From contig NC_134400.1 of NCBI RefSeq assembly GCF_050003625.1, positions 224,728,085 to 224,792,084 of the forward strand: a stretch of DNA of 64,000 nucleotides. The letters are read 5' to 3'. The notes below the pieces were generated by a model. It ran no database searches. It was given only the letters and a program-made list of their open reading frames with translations, and had not been told where the DNA came from. Position 1 is the first letter of the stretch, and each line of letters begins with the position of its first letter. This document shows, piece after piece, positions 42,740-54,791 of the stretch. This DNA comes from Haematobia irritans (taxonomy: Eukaryota > Arthropoda > Insecta > Diptera > Muscidae). The position numbers and the translations under genes are program-made.

Positions 42740-43248
42740 GTGTTGATTCCGAGCCAAAGAAGCGGCGAATTGAATTAAGGACAGATTTAAGACACAATTC
42801 TCTTAAAAATTTGAGCTTTGCTTACTTGATTTTAGGAAACAAATTTTAATATATTAGTTTTTTTCTTCATGTGCTACCAAAAATCTTTAAAAACGTTTTA
42901 ACGAAAACTTCAATTTCCAAATTCAGAGGCGACTTCAAGTAGAAAATATATCCTATGATTGAAGTAAAAATCGCCTTTAAAATAAATTGTTGAAAAACAT
43001 CTCCTATTTTTGAAGGGTTTTTTGGTCCTAATATCAAAATGCAAAAAGTCAACAAATTTAAAGACGATTTCATTAATTTTTAAGAATTTTTCACAATTGC
43101 TAAAGACTCATTGACCTTTATTGGAAAGTTGATCATCTTTTGGACAAGGAAAACACTTTATATCAGAGAAATGCGTCTTCTATGCTAAGGAAAAAACGCA
43201 TTCATATATTAAGGAAATTTTTGGCCTCACGGCAATATTTTTTCAGTG

Positions 43249-43952
43249 CATGAAATGATTTGATTACGAAGTAATCTCTCTTGGCAATTTGATCTGCGGG
43301 AGGTATTTAATTTTTCTCTTGTGCCATAACTAAGACACTGCAAATAAAACATCCGCTTTTGTGCTCAACATATTTTAGAGTTTGTCTCACATTGTGTTGT
43401 TTTCCCATTTCAAATTGGTAATTATAAGAATGTAATGATGGTAGCAGGTATATTACCTGCTATGACACTAAAATTCAACTATATGTATTTTAATTTAACC
43501 CTAACCCACCTTTACATTAGAAAAGTACCCCTCCTAGCCATTTAATGGCCACAACTTGTTGACTTCTCCCCTCGATTTACAATATATTTGCAGAGCCATG
43601 CCAACTAACACAAAACGAGCCAAAAATCGTTATGTGCATACCAAAATTGAATGTAACCTTGAAAACTTTGGAATACTAACTACATTCCTCCAGCTTTCAA
43701 TCAAATGCTGGTAGCCAGCCCTACCAATTCAAGTGTTTGCCGCTTGGATTGGGCTTAGTGGTGGTGGTGGCGGCCGCATTCAGAACTCAGTAATCAGTAT
43801 TTGTAGTAGTCGTTGAGTTCGTTTCATTATATACTTGTGCGTGAGTGAGAGAGAAGAGAGCTTCTTCGGTTTTGACGGTACTGGTAGATTACACTGAGGA
43901 AGTTTTGAATTTTTTGCTATTAACAGTAAACTAAAAAAACGTATTACTGTAA
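43249..43952. other. Intergenic sequence, no gene recognised
   Basis: A moderately complex sequence with a short GGTGGTGGTGGCGG run near 43760. No coding signature or repeat end is recognised. Confidence 0.4.
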
Positions 43953-44507
43953 TATAGATGTGCACGTGAGTAATATTTTGCTCATGCACACTCACGACGG
44001 AGAAATCTTATTCACGCACACTCACACACGATATTTTTTGGTAGGACTCACGCTCACGAAAAGAAAATTTGTACTCACGCACACTCACGCACGAAAATCT
44101 TTTAAATGTCGTGACTCACGAAAAACCTCGTGACTCACGAATAATTTTATGAGTGATTTACCTTTAGAACCTGACTGAAAACATGAGTATGGTTAAAATC
44201 GAGTGCGTTATAAAACTCTTACCACCTAGGATGTCACTAAAATTATAAATGAATTCAACTTACGAATTGCTTACGAATTTATGTTCGTCAGCGGGATTAT
44301 TTTCGTGAGCGTGTTTTTCCGAAATTCGTTACTTACGCACACTCACGAAGATATTATTTTCGTGACTCACGCTCACGCACGACATTTGGTTTGTTAATCA
44401 CGCTCACACACACTCATGCCGTTGCCGTCAGCGTGACTCACGACTCACGCATGAGTCACGAAAATTTTCGTGAGTCACGACAATTTCGTGTCACGTGCAC
44501 ATCTCTA
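43953..44507. mobile_element. hAT-like MITE rich in CACTCACG motifs, intact copy
   Basis: Ends TATAGATGTGCACGTGA and TCACGTGCACATCTCTA form a 17-bp inverted pair with two mismatches. It is flanked by TACTGTAA at 43945-43952 and 44508-44515. Both subterminal thirds are packed with CTCACG, CACGCACACTCACG and CGTGAG motifs in both orientations, in the manner of hAT transposase-binding repeats. No coding frame. Confidence 0.88.
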
Positions 44508-44594
44508 TACTGTAATTAAATCAAACCCGGTTCGTGGTTACAGAGCAGTTTCCCCGGATTTCTTTCTGGGTAATTACATTTGCTACATTTCTTG

Positions 44595-45601
44595 TAGAGA
44601 AATTTTCGTGACTCACGCGTGAGTCGTGAGTCACCCTCATGTCAACGGCGTGAGTGTGCGTGAGCGTGATTAACAAACCAAAATGTAGTGCGTGAGTCAA
44701 GAAAATAACATCTTCGTGAGTGTGCGTGAGTAACGAATTACGCTCACGAAAATAATCCCGCTCTCCAACATAAAACGCTTAAAAGTTAAATTCATTCGCA
44801 ATTTTAGTGACACCTAGGATGTTAACCCTTTCACTACCGAAATAAACCTAATGATAAAAACTTTAATTTTTCTTCTGTTATTACTTCTACTAACAGCATG
44901 TAGAACAAAAATTGTCATTTTGAAAACCTACCACAATTACTTCAAGAGATATATGAGCTTGTTCTGAACACTTGATTTTCGAATTGTGACCAAATGACCT
45001 TAAGAAACTAAGCGCTATTTGGCCTATAATATCTTTCAAAGTGTGAGAAAAAATAAAAATAAAGAATCCGTAAAAGTATCAGCTATAGTTTTTGTATAAA
45101 TGTCCATTTAATAGATACATACGTTACAGTACAAAGATTTTCTCAAATTTTCGTATTTTTCGTTTATTAACAATAAAAAGTTTATAAAAATATATTTTAG
45201 ACCTCACCAATATACACAATATTTATAGCTTATTTAGATTAAAGCCTCTACTTTAAAATAACATCGAGAAATAAATCGAAACTAAGTGGGAAAATAGAAT
45301 TTGGTGTCTTTTTCGAATGTCCTTCTAAGTGGACATCGGTAGTGAAAGGGTTAAGAGTTCAATAACGCTCTCGATTTTAATCGTGCTCATGATTTCAGAC
45401 ACGTCCCTCAGGTAAATTACTCATAAAATTATTCGCGAGTCACGGTATTTTTCGTGAGTCACGACATTTTCGTGCGTGAGTACAAGTTTTCTTTGAGTGA
45501 GTGTGCGTGAGACCTACCAAACAATATCGTGCGTGAATAAGATTTTTCCGTCGGGAGTGTGCGAGAGTGTGAGTAAAATATTACTCACGTGCAGACCTCT
45601 A
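44595..45601. mobile_element. Second CACTCACG hAT-like MITE, carrying a nested element
   Basis: It is flanked by ATTTCTTG (44587-44594 and 45602-45609). The right end is canonical (GTGCAGACCTCTA). The left end keeps TAGAGA but has lost the GTGCACGTGA section. The orientation is opposite to the 43953 copy. A 525-bp TTAA-flanked element sits inside at 44826-45350. Confidence 0.85.
44826..45350. mobile_element. piggyBac-like non-autonomous element at TTAA
   Basis: TTAA lies on both sides (44822-44825 and 45351-45354), and the element reads CCCTTTCACTACCGA ... TCGGTAGTGAAAGGG, a perfect 15-bp inverted pair. The empty site (ATGTTAAGAG) is visible in the sister MITE near 50539. TTAA targeting and CCC termini match piggyBac. 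No transposase frame. Confidence 0.88.
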
Positions 45602-45649
45602 ATTTCTTGAAATAATCTTAAGCTATTATGACCTTAAAGATTATTTCAC

Positions 45650-46212
45650 ACAGTTGAGGATACTTTTAAGACACAATTCTCTTTTAAATTTGGGTTTTGT
45701 GTACTTGCTTCTAGGAAGCAAATTTTAATTTTTCGCTTTCTGATCTTTTTTCTTCATATGCTATCAAAGTCCTTTAAAAACGAGTTAACGACAACTTTAT
45801 TTTCCAAATTAAGACTCGACTTCCAGTAGAAATTATGCTATGTTTCAAGTAAAAAACTTCTTTAAAATAAAGTTTTGAAAAACATGTCCTATATTTGAAC
45901 AATTTTTTGTAGTCAAGATGCAAAAAGACAACCAATTTAAAGACAATTTCATTAAATTTAAAAATTTTTTTCTGAATTATTAAAGTCAAGTTGACCTTAG
46001 CCCAAACATTTTTTCTTTCATGTTATGATACCCATTTTTAATTCAAATCACTTAATTGTAAGGACAATACGACTTCATTGAAAAGTTTATCGACTTTTGG
46101 ACAAGGAAAAAAACTTTATATTAGAGAAATGCGTCTTCTATGGTAAGCCAAATTTGCATTCGTATTTTAAAGACACGAAATCTTTGACCTCACGACAATA
46201 TTTTTTTCAGTG
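45650..46212. mobile_element. 5'-truncated CACTG-type element
   Basis: From 'gatacttttaagacacaatt' to the TTTTTTTCAGTG end it is nearly identical to 41460-42011. The left end is missing. Confidence 0.75.
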
Positions 46213-46818
46213 CAATAATAATAATATATTATATTTGTAATTAGAGTAAAGGCGAATTTTCTTCATGGTATAAACTACACAATTTTGATCAATACACGTT
46301 GAATTCTTTCGGATTAATGGCGATTTCGAGTCGCATAAAATGTGCAATATTATCGATTCAAAATATGAAAGACACTGTCATAGCTTTTTGATACAGGACC
46401 CCTCCCCCACCATATTATGTATTAACTATACATAATATGGGCGTAAATTCAAATAAGAAAAGAATAATGTATCACTAAAGAAACATATTTTTTTCGAAAC
46501 GAAATCGCTCTAAAACATATGTATATCAAAGAAAAATTTCCTTAATATTGTGTATAGTTTTAGTTCTTACATGACGTTTTTCATATTCATTCATAGAAAG
46601 TTTATATTCCTTTAAGTATAAGTTTGGGCCCTCGTAAATTCAAGAGAACTTAATAGAGAATTCGATAAATAAATTATACAACCTGATTTTAGGTATATAA
46701 ACTGGTTAAACACCTAAAAATTCTTCATTTTATAGAAGCTGTCTATCGCCCGAAGCCACTATAAAATTTTTAGGAGAATGCAAAATTCGTTTTGTACTAC
46801 TGTACTAACCAACACATA

Positions 46819-47030
46819 CAGTATGTAAAAAAAGTCTTTTGATATTGCCAAATATTTCAAATTCCAGAAATAATTGAAATATTAAATATTTTATTTTTTG
46901 CAGCAATGCTGTGAACGTATGTATACTTTGCAAAATACATAATAAAATATGTTTTAAAATTTCATTATATTTAATTTTGGAACAAAACATAATTTTTATC
47001 CTATTGTCAAAACACTTTCTTGACATACTG
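46819..47030. mobile_element. 212-bp Tc1/mariner-type MITE
   Basis: Ends CAGTATGTAAAAAAAGTCTT and the complementary AACACTTTCTTGACATACTG are flanked by TA on both sides. The inverted repeat is about 28 bp with a few mismatches. No coding content. Confidence 0.75.
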
Positions 47031-49150
47031 TATGTATGTCTAATTCAAATCTCATATCGGTTATCAATATTATAACTATTTTTTTTCTTTCAGTGTATGT
47101 GTCAGGGTATCTTGATTAAAAACAAAGTAGCAAAAAAACAACAGCGGCTCAATGTGAAGGGGCTTGTGTTGACTGGGTGGCAGAGTAACTGTCGATGAGA
47201 CTACTGAACTGTTTCCCATTGTGTTGCGTTGTCAGTTATCTGCTAGGTTCGTCGGGTGGGTGTTTGCTGTGGGCCGTCTTTTTGTTGCTGTTTTCGAAAA
47301 AAAAAAATTGTTCATACTCAAGTTGAAATGTGTGTTTTCTCCTCGTATCCTGTTCCTGTGTAATTATTGTTCATTCAATGCAAAATGTAGGGGAAATACA
47401 ACAATAAACGGCAGGGTTTGTCAGTGGCGCTATATCAATCGCATCAATAGCATCGCGTGTAACCGCCAGTTTCATTATCATGGCACATTTTATGTGAACC
47501 TGCTCCACACTATTCGCCTTGTGGTGGAACTTTACCTTTAGTGTTGTCTTCCTATATAGTTTTGTGTTTCGGCATGTGTGTGTGTAACTGTGTTTGGAAA
47601 AACTATTGGAAAACTATCCAAGTATAAAAATGTTTTCCCTCAGCATTCAGGTTTTCTTTTTCTTCTAGCAAACTGCGAATTCCACTAAGTTTTATCAATA
47701 TTTTCGTTTATTTTCTTTTTTTGGCTGACTGGCGTATCGGGTTTTTATCCTCCTTGGTGTTTTTGTGTCTAATGTGCAATTTTGCAAAATATGCAAAGTT
47801 CAGTTTCGTTTTTCATACGAGACCGAGTTGAAATCCAAAACTCGCAACAGCAAAATTTCAAAAAAACAGTGTGAATGACCAAAGAGGAAAAGTCACATTG
47901 ATGAAGTAATTAATATACCTTGCATTGCTAGAATTTATTCGCAACGTATGTTCAATTTTTGTAAGAGAAAATAAAAAAATATAACTAATTACACATTTTA
48001 AAATTCCAGAGGACATCCCTCTGAATAAATAGTTATTAAATGAAAATTTAAAAATATATATTTTAAAAAAGTTCAAATTCTGTGATATATATTTCTTAAA
48101 ACCTATGCGAAATAATTTTGTGTGTTCCAAAAAAGTGTTATAATGTCCCAAAGTTATATTCTGAAGACAGTGAGTTGCCAAACGTTTTCAAAAAAAATTA
48201 ATTAAAAAAATATATATACTACATACGGAGGCGGTATAGTAGTTGTATAACAGTTCGGTCCAGCTAATACCAAATGATGTAGTATTCTATGTTGATATAT
48301 AAAAAGAACAAATGAATTCCTTTTTTTTTTTAAACCTTAAACAAAATTTATGAAAATCATAGCATCTTTTGACGAGAATCTGCTTTAAGATTTTTAGAGA
48401 AAAGAAAACTTTGGCTGCCAAGAAAAAAATCTATCTACATACCGAAGAAAGTGTACCATGTTCCAAAAATGTTTTATTTACTTTAATATCTTTGGAATTG
48501 AGTCTGACTAAAGAAGCGTAAAATGAATTTAAGGATATATTTAAGACGCAATTCCCTCTTGAATTTAATGAATTGTGGCTACTTGATACTACAAAACAAA
48601 TCTTAGCTAATTCAATCCTACTATATTATTAAAATATTTCATTAACTTGTTGACTAAAACATAAAATGCACCATTAAAAGACTTTATGAGCACCTCCTGT
48701 TTTGGCATGATTTTTATCTTTATAGTCAAGCAACAAAATTCATCGAACATAAGGATGATTCCATCGAAGTCGAATCGCTTAACTCTATGACTCTATAAGA
48801 AATAAATCTTTCTTTGTAGTAATAAGTAATAAATCTTTCTTTGTAGTAATTCTCTGTTAAGCAAAAATGCATTGGTATTTTAAGGATAAGAAATCTTCAT
48901 TATGTAGTATACTTCCCAATTTTAATCTATATTTTAGACCGTTAAGTAAGACTCAATCGACTACTAGGTTAAGGAGATTTCATTAAGATAACAATAAAAA
49001 AATTAATAAAGAATAGAGTAGTGTTAACATCATATATAATTTTAGAATACTAAGATTACAAAATAATCTTGACTTAAGGTAAACGAAAAACAATATTTTT
49101 TCCTACCAAACGAAATTTTACACATCAACGGACAGAGTTAAGCAGTTCTA
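47031..49150. other. Intergenic; possible distal 5' noncoding sequence and an old CACTG copy
   Basis: The part at about 47100-47880 is less AT-rich than its surroundings and not visibly repetitive. It contains a 106-codon plus-strand frame (47221-47541) with no known signature. It might be a promoter or noncoding first exon for foi downstream, but no splice link can be shown. From about 48450 to 48980 a heavily diverged copy of the CACTG-type element ('gtctgactaaagaagcgtaa', 'agacgcaattccctc') is recognisable. Confidence 0.3.
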
Positions 49151-50085
49151 AAGGGTGATTCTTTTGAGGTTAGGATTTTCATGCATTAGTATTTGACAGA
49201 TCACGTGGGATTTCAGACATGGTGTCAAAGAGAAAGATGCTCAGTATGCTTTGACATTTCATCATGAATAGACTTACTAACGAGCCACAACGTCGAATTT
49301 TCAGTGAATGGGCCCTAGAAAAGTTGGCAGAAAATCCGCTTTTTTATCGACAAATTTTGTTCAGCGATGAGGCTCATTTCTGGTTGAATGGCTACGTAAA
49401 TAAGCAAAATTGCCGCATTTGGAGTGAAGAGCAACCAGAAGCCGTTCAAGAACTGCCCATGCATCCCGAAAAATGCACTGTTTGGTGTGGTTTGTACGCT
49501 GGTGGAATCATTGGACCGTATTTTTTCAAAGATGCTGTTGGACGCAACGTTACGGTGAATGGCGATCGCTATCGTTCGATGCTAACAAACTTTTTGTTGC
49601 CAAAAATGGAAGAACTGAACTTGGTTGACATGTGGTTTCAACAAGATGGCGCTACATGCCACACAGCTCGCGATTCTATGGCCATTTTGAGGGAAAACTT
49701 CGGAGAACAATTCATCTCAAGAAATGGACCGGTAAGTTGGCCACCAAGATCATGCGATTTGACGCCTTTAGACTATTTTTTGTGGGGCTACGTCAAGTCT
49801 AAAGTCTACAGAAATAAGCCAGCAACTATTCCAGCTTTGGAAGACAACATTTCCGAAGAAATTCGGGCTATTCCGGCCGAAATGCTCGAAAAAGTTGCCC
49901 AAAATTGGACTTTCCGAATGGACCACCTAAGACGCAGCCGCGGTCAACATTTAAATGAAATTATCTTCAAAAAGTAAATGTCATGGACCAATCTAACGTT
50001 TCAAATAAAGAACCGATGAGATTTTGCAAATTTTATGCGTTTTTTTTTTTTTAAAAAGTTATCAAGCTCTTAACAAATCACCCTT
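49151..50085 (+). mobile_element. Internally deleted DD41D mariner-like element
   Basis: The ends AAGGGTGATTCTTTTGAGG and CTTAACAAATCACCCTT are inverted over the first dozen bases and flanked by TA (49149-49150 and 50086-50087). The 935-bp element contains one long open frame. The termini and the transposase relate it to the rosa/Visitor-like DD41D group of the IS630-Tc1-mariner superfamily. Confidence 0.85.
49264..49977 (+). CDS. DD41D transposase lacking the N-terminal DNA-binding region
   Basis: It encodes 237 residues with an ATG start. It opens with MNRLTNE, the expected start of this family, and then jumps at once to PQRRIFSEWALEKLAE, a segment normally well over 100 residues downstream. 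The helix-turn-helix region has been removed in frame. The catalytic triad is present: D in FSDEAHFW, D in WFQQDGATCHTA and D in CDLTPLDYFLWG, with 41 residues between the second and third Asp. The frame is otherwise undamaged to the HLNEIIFKK end. Such a protein could fold as a catalytic core but should not recognise its own termini. Whether it is expressed is unknown. Confidence 0.9.
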   Translation: MNRLTNEPQRRIFSEWALEKLAENPLFYRQILFSDEAHFWLNGYVNKQNCRIWSEEQPEAVQELPMHPEKCTVWCGLYAGGIIGPYFFKDAVGRNVTVNGDRYRSMLTNFLLPKMEELNLVDMWFQQDGATCHTARDSMAILRENFGEQFISRNGPVSWPPRSCDLTPLDYFLWGYVKSKVYRNKPATIPALEDNISEEIRAIPAEMLEKVAQNWTFRMDHLRRSRGQHLNEIIFKK

Positions 50086-50417
50086 TATTTATAGACCAAA
50101 TAGTTGGGCGCACACAAGCTGATTTAATAAAAAAAAAACAAAATAAAAAACGTTGGGAAACAGGTATCTCAAACATTGTTCTTTTGTTACAGTTTTTGAA
50201 TTTCTTCGAAAACAAACTTTTATCACCAAAAAATTTTTGCTACAAAAATTTTATTTTTGCATTAAGAACACTGTTCTTTTTTTTCGGTTTATGTCTTAAA
50301 TAAACCACATTTTGACATTTAAGGGTTTCGTAGTAAAACATTAATATCTTCGCAATGCCGAACATGCTTTCGGAATCTTGCGAAATTTTTTGGAAAGTAT
50401 GTAATTACATTACATGC

Positions 50418-50921
50418 ATGAGTCACGAAGAAATTTCTTCGTGAGTGTGCGTGAGTAGCAAATATCGGAAAAATACGCTCACGAGCACAATAACGTTTAC
50501 GAGATGAATTCGCTTACAAATTTAGTGTCACCTATAATGTTAAGAGCTTTATGATTTTAATCATGCTCGGCTTTTAAGTCAAGTCCCCTACGTCAATTAC
50601 TTCTACAATTCTAGGATTGGCCCTATATGTTATGAAAACTACCACATTATTCTCGTCGACGAATGTTTTTCAAGTCTCATTCGCATTTATGCATCATCAA
50701 ACGTGAAATACGACTCAATGGTGAGTCACAGCAATGTTGATGAATGAGGAGAGTTTTCGTGAGTACCGAGATTTTTCGTGAGTCTTTAAAAGTTTTTCGT
50801 ACGTAAGTGTGCGTGAGCACAGAGTTGCTCAAAATGTAAAAAAATATCCTGATGTGAGTAAAATTTTTCCATCGGGTGTGTGCGTGAGAATGATTAAAAT
50901 TACTCACGTGCGGCACACCTC
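50418..50921. mobile_element. Truncated CACTCACG hAT-like MITE
   Basis: The right end (TCACGTGCGGCACACCTCTA) is present, and subterminal CGTGAGTGTGCGTGAG motifs occur on both sides. The left terminus is missing and no duplication is found. It shows the TTAA site unoccupied (near 50540) that is filled in the 44595 copy. Confidence 0.7.
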
Positions 50922-50939
50922 TACTATGTGGTCTACAAA

Positions 50940-51855
50940 CAGCGGTGCCAACTCTGACGATTTTTCGTCATTTTGACGATTTTTGATGGTAAATTTGGCC
51001 TCTGACGATTTGACGACGATTTTAAACAACTTAGTTATGAGATGACGAGTTTTTAAAATGCTCGACTCAAGTGTTTCCTTTTAAGGGTTTTTAGGTCGAT
51101 TTAACGATTATTCAAGGTGATGTTATAAGTTGGCGATTGATGTTATAAGTTGATGTTATAAGTTGACGATTTTCATAAGTTGTAATGTGAACAAGTTATT
51201 TTGGATCTCAATAATATGACAATTTATATTTAGCTTGCTCCCAGCCGTCTCCAATGTAGAAAGAAATTTCAAAGCAATCAATATAAATAAACCTAAAATT
51301 CGGAATCCCTTTGAAAATTAAACATTGCAAGGTATTCTTTTGTCTAAAACCTATTTAAAGCAAAATAATTCTGATCGCTATGAAGTCAGTTTAGTTAAAT
51401 TCACTTTATTTATTTATTAATTACCGATAATAGTAATCATAATAAAAATTATATATGAGCAAGTAATAAGGATTTAAATTCGATTAGAGAATAGAACATT
51501 TTTCTGTCAAGAAAATTTTGTTAAACAATGTAGTACATATGGTCACAATCAGATATATTAATTTAAATTAATTAAACATTTATTTCAATTAATCCTCGTT
51601 AAAAAAACTGGAGACTATATGACTTAATTAGCGATTTAAACGGCATTATTCATGTAACTAAAATGAATAAAACCCCTTTTTTTAATAACAGCTTTATTGT
51701 GTATACAATATATGGATGCCTCAGATGTTTGAATAAAACTTTTATTTTATCATGAGTGACGATTTTTTGACGAATTCTTTGGTATGAATTGACGATTTTG
51801 ACGAAAAATATTTTTAAAATTGAAGATTTTCAGCCCAAAACAGTTGGCACCACTG
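50940..51855 (+). mobile_element. hAT element remnant with transposase C-terminal motif
   Basis: Ends CAGCGGTGCCAAC and GTTGGCACCACTG are flanked by TCTACAAA (50932-50939 and 51856-51863). Around 51237-51320 the plus strand encodes LPAVSNVERNFKAININKPK and then IRNPFEN, the conserved C-terminal dimerisation motif of hAT transposases. The rest of the gene is lost to deletion and decay. Subterminal 'tcgtcattttgacgatttttg' phrases link it to 27343-28208. Confidence 0.85.
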
Positions 51856-51863
51856 TCTACAAA

Positions 51864-54462
51864 TAGAATTGCTTGACTGTATGCGTTTATGGCCAATTCG
51901 TTATTTGTGTGTTGATGACTATAAGAATTACATGGTGCAGTGAATAGTGTGTTTTGTTACAAACTGTACACGCAGAGAAGGAATATGATCAAGTCCTAGA
52001 GCAAAATGTTTTGATAGAGAATATGGAAAATTTGTGCCGCAAAAATTTTGTTTTCTCGCCAAGCATAAAATGTTTACTTTGTGATAAATTTATAAAATCG
52101 AATATTTGCTTCTAAATTGTTTGTATTACGGAAAAAGTGCTGATAACTTAATAAATCTCGTGAGCGTGAGAAAGAAATGAAGGAAAATGTAATTAGTCAC
52201 AAAAACTGATTTAGTCTTTATTAAATTGTTGTCACATGCATAGTCACAAAAAAATCTATAACTTTCATCCGAACAAACTTTTTATAGCGAAAAGCAAATG
52301 GTAAACGAAGGTTGTTTGTCTAAAATTACTTTTGGAAGGAAATAATTATATTGATTGTTAAGGAGATTGTTAGATTTCTTTCAATTGTCATATTAGTTAA
52401 CATATCGAAATCAACAATGGATTCTCTAAGCGTTTATCGCTTTTTGTACAACTTAAATTTTTGCCGCTGAGACTAAAACAGTCAGAATATGCACACTTTT
52501 TAATATTGAATTTGTAAAATAATTGAAATAGGTAATTAAAGTTAATTTCTCTCATTATTTGTAATATAAAAATATAAAAAAAATTGAAATTAGAAACTAT
52601 TGAATGCCATCATAACACATTTTTCATGATTGAAATATTAAAGATAATTACCGAATATTTAAATTAAATTTTATGTACAGGGTAGCTGGCACGAACTATT
52701 ATAAATTCAAATTACAATATTTTATTTTGTTGAAAATATTTTTTTACTTAGATATTTTTGCACACAATTTATGTAACTGTGCAGATTCCGGTGCACTCGT
52801 CTTTTTTAATACGTCCATTATGGTGGTTTACGAATTTCTCAATTAGAAATTGATTTCTATCAAAACACACGAACACAATGGTTCGGTTGTGAAGTCAAGA
52901 TCATCAATGTTGCCAGATCTTCATACTCCTCCTATACTTTTCAGCTTCAGAAATAATAAGGAGTTGACACACTCCGTCAGACATGGACGCTCTGGATACG
53001 CACGTCTATTCATCGCAACTGGTTGACAGCATAAGTACTTTTGACAGAATTTCACATATCTCTACACTCACTCTAAAAAAAAGTGTGCTGAAAACAACAG
53101 TCAACAGAAAACAACGAAAACAGTTCGTAATATTTGTACGATTTAAAATTTTGCCCAAAGTATTTTCAACAATACTATCGACCAGCAAACATTTTCTTTG
53201 TGTTTAAGTTGAATAATATTCAGATGATTGTGTAAATACAAGACATATTTTTGTTTCTTTTAGCCATCCTAAAACATGTTTTAGTGTAATAGAGTTTGTT
53301 TTCTATATCGGTAAACTCAGAAATAAATGATTTTGATGGTTGTAAATAATGTAATGAGCTGTCAATACCACTAATATCTTTGGCCAAAGTGAGGATGTTG
53401 GAGTGGTAGGATTATAGAGTAATTTAAGGTTTAATGTGGTAGTGGTAGGATTATAGAGTAATTTAAGGTTTAATGATTAGTATTGATAATTTTACAATTA
53501 CTATTTTTAAGAACAATACTATTTATTGGCCACGTAGGCTTACAGGATTGTTAAATAAATGAAATAATATCACGTAGCCATCGTTTCACGATTGACCGGC
53601 CTACCACTTCGTAAGCTATTCATATTAATTGTAACACTTCGTGTAAGCTATTATTCTCAATGTAGCAAATTTCGTAATTGAAAATTTCTTTGTGCGCAAA
53701 ACAAAATTAATTTTAATTCTAGTTTTTATACGGTGGTTGGACAAAAGTGTTAACACAGGTTGTTTGTACAGGTTGATGTAGGGCAAATTAACATTCGAGT
53801 TAATTCACATCGGGTTTGGTGAATTTACCTATAATTGGTTGATAGTTTCGCTGCAAGTAGAGGATTCTGATAAGGAATACACTAGTTCCAGAACGATCGT
53901 CCATATAACTGTCTGGCAGGGGTTTGTCCTAATCACTACCTATGTAGATTTGTCCACACATGGTTTTAAGCTGAAATATAAGCAGTTATGTGAACGCGGT
54001 GAGCTGATTGTTTTTTTCTAAAAAGGGATCAAACAGTAAATAAATTTAAAATGCAACTGCTTGACATATCTTTGTATATCATTTAAAAATACTCTTATGC
54101 CATAATATCCGGAAATTATTTACGTAATCCTTTTGTGATCTTTTTTATTAGTAAACAAACAATTTTGTACAATCTGCCTCCGAACATAACAATGATGTTG
54201 TCTTACGATTAAATTTTTGATATGAATGGACGTGGGTTGGTTTTCACTCTAGTACTTACAATTGACTTGAATGGATTGATTATGAATGAATGTTTAGATG
54301 GATTTATTGTGTTGGTTGATTTTGTTATCGAATAGATTCTTAATATGGCTATGTTTTATTCTAAACATCGAAATCAACCAGTTTATACCAATTATTTTCC
54401 ATTTTGTTTTATTCATTGCGGTATAATTGGTTTTCTAATATACTCTTCTCTTTTGTTTACAG
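51864..54462. other. Intergenic / foi upstream region; minor repeats
   Basis: A single end of the CAGAGAAGGAATATGATCA MITE family lies at about 51968-52020. A 34-bp unit with 'gtggtaggattatagagtaa' is duplicated at about 53403-53474. No coding gene is recognised. A polypyrimidine tract and TTTACAG acceptor at 54450-54462 suggest that a noncoding foi exon lies upstream, within or before this stretch. Confidence 0.4.
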
Positions 54463-54665
54463 ATTCAGTTCTGTTTTGGAATAACAAGAAGAAAGAAGCA
54501 AATATCTAGAGTATCCCGTTTCTGCGAGTTGGTGTTTGATGTATTCTTCTGTAGAATAGAAATATACCTCAGTTCAAGATTAACTCTAATACGTTGTGCT
54601 CCAGACAGTGGCATAGGAATTAAAAAGGATAACTTTTAGAGTATTAGTAACCATCATTGACTAGC

Positions 54666-54791
54666 ATGCATCATGGCCCGTCATATAATGGCTGTTTGTG
54701 TTGTATGCCTACTATGTGCAGACCACCTACCATGTCAACAGCATATCGAAACTCTATTTGCTGGATCAACTGGATCACCTGGTCACAATAA
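54666..54791 (+). promoter_or_regulatory. Upstream ORF overlapping the foi start codon
   Basis: An ATG at 54666 lies 7 bases before the foi ATG in another frame and runs for 41 codons to a TAA at 54789-54791. Ribosomes starting there would miss the foi start, so it could lower foi translation. No experimental support; the effect is inference. Confidence 0.4.

Larger units (their letters stand above)
41241..43248. mobile_element. CACTG-type element (CMC-like), interrupted
   Basis: The ends CACTGACAAAAAC (41241) and TTTTTTCAGTG (43248) are inverted. The body is in two pieces, 41241-41303 and 42740-43248, split by the element at 41304-42739. The body motif series ('ggttccaaagattttgtctt', 'gagccaaagaagcgg', 'gacacaattctctt') defines the family. 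CACTG termini and a probable 2-bp duplication suggest the CMC (CACTA/Chapaev) superfamily; this is inference. Confidence 0.7.

Noticed and set aside
43953..45601. CRISPR-like or satellite array of CACGCACACTCACG units
   Set aside because: The motifs are irregularly spaced, in both orientations, and confined between inverted termini with target duplications. This is subterminal structure of a MITE in a fly genome.
47221..47541. 106-codon open frame as a protein gene
   Set aside because: No homology signature, no clear splice context, unusual composition; more likely chance in noncoding DNA.
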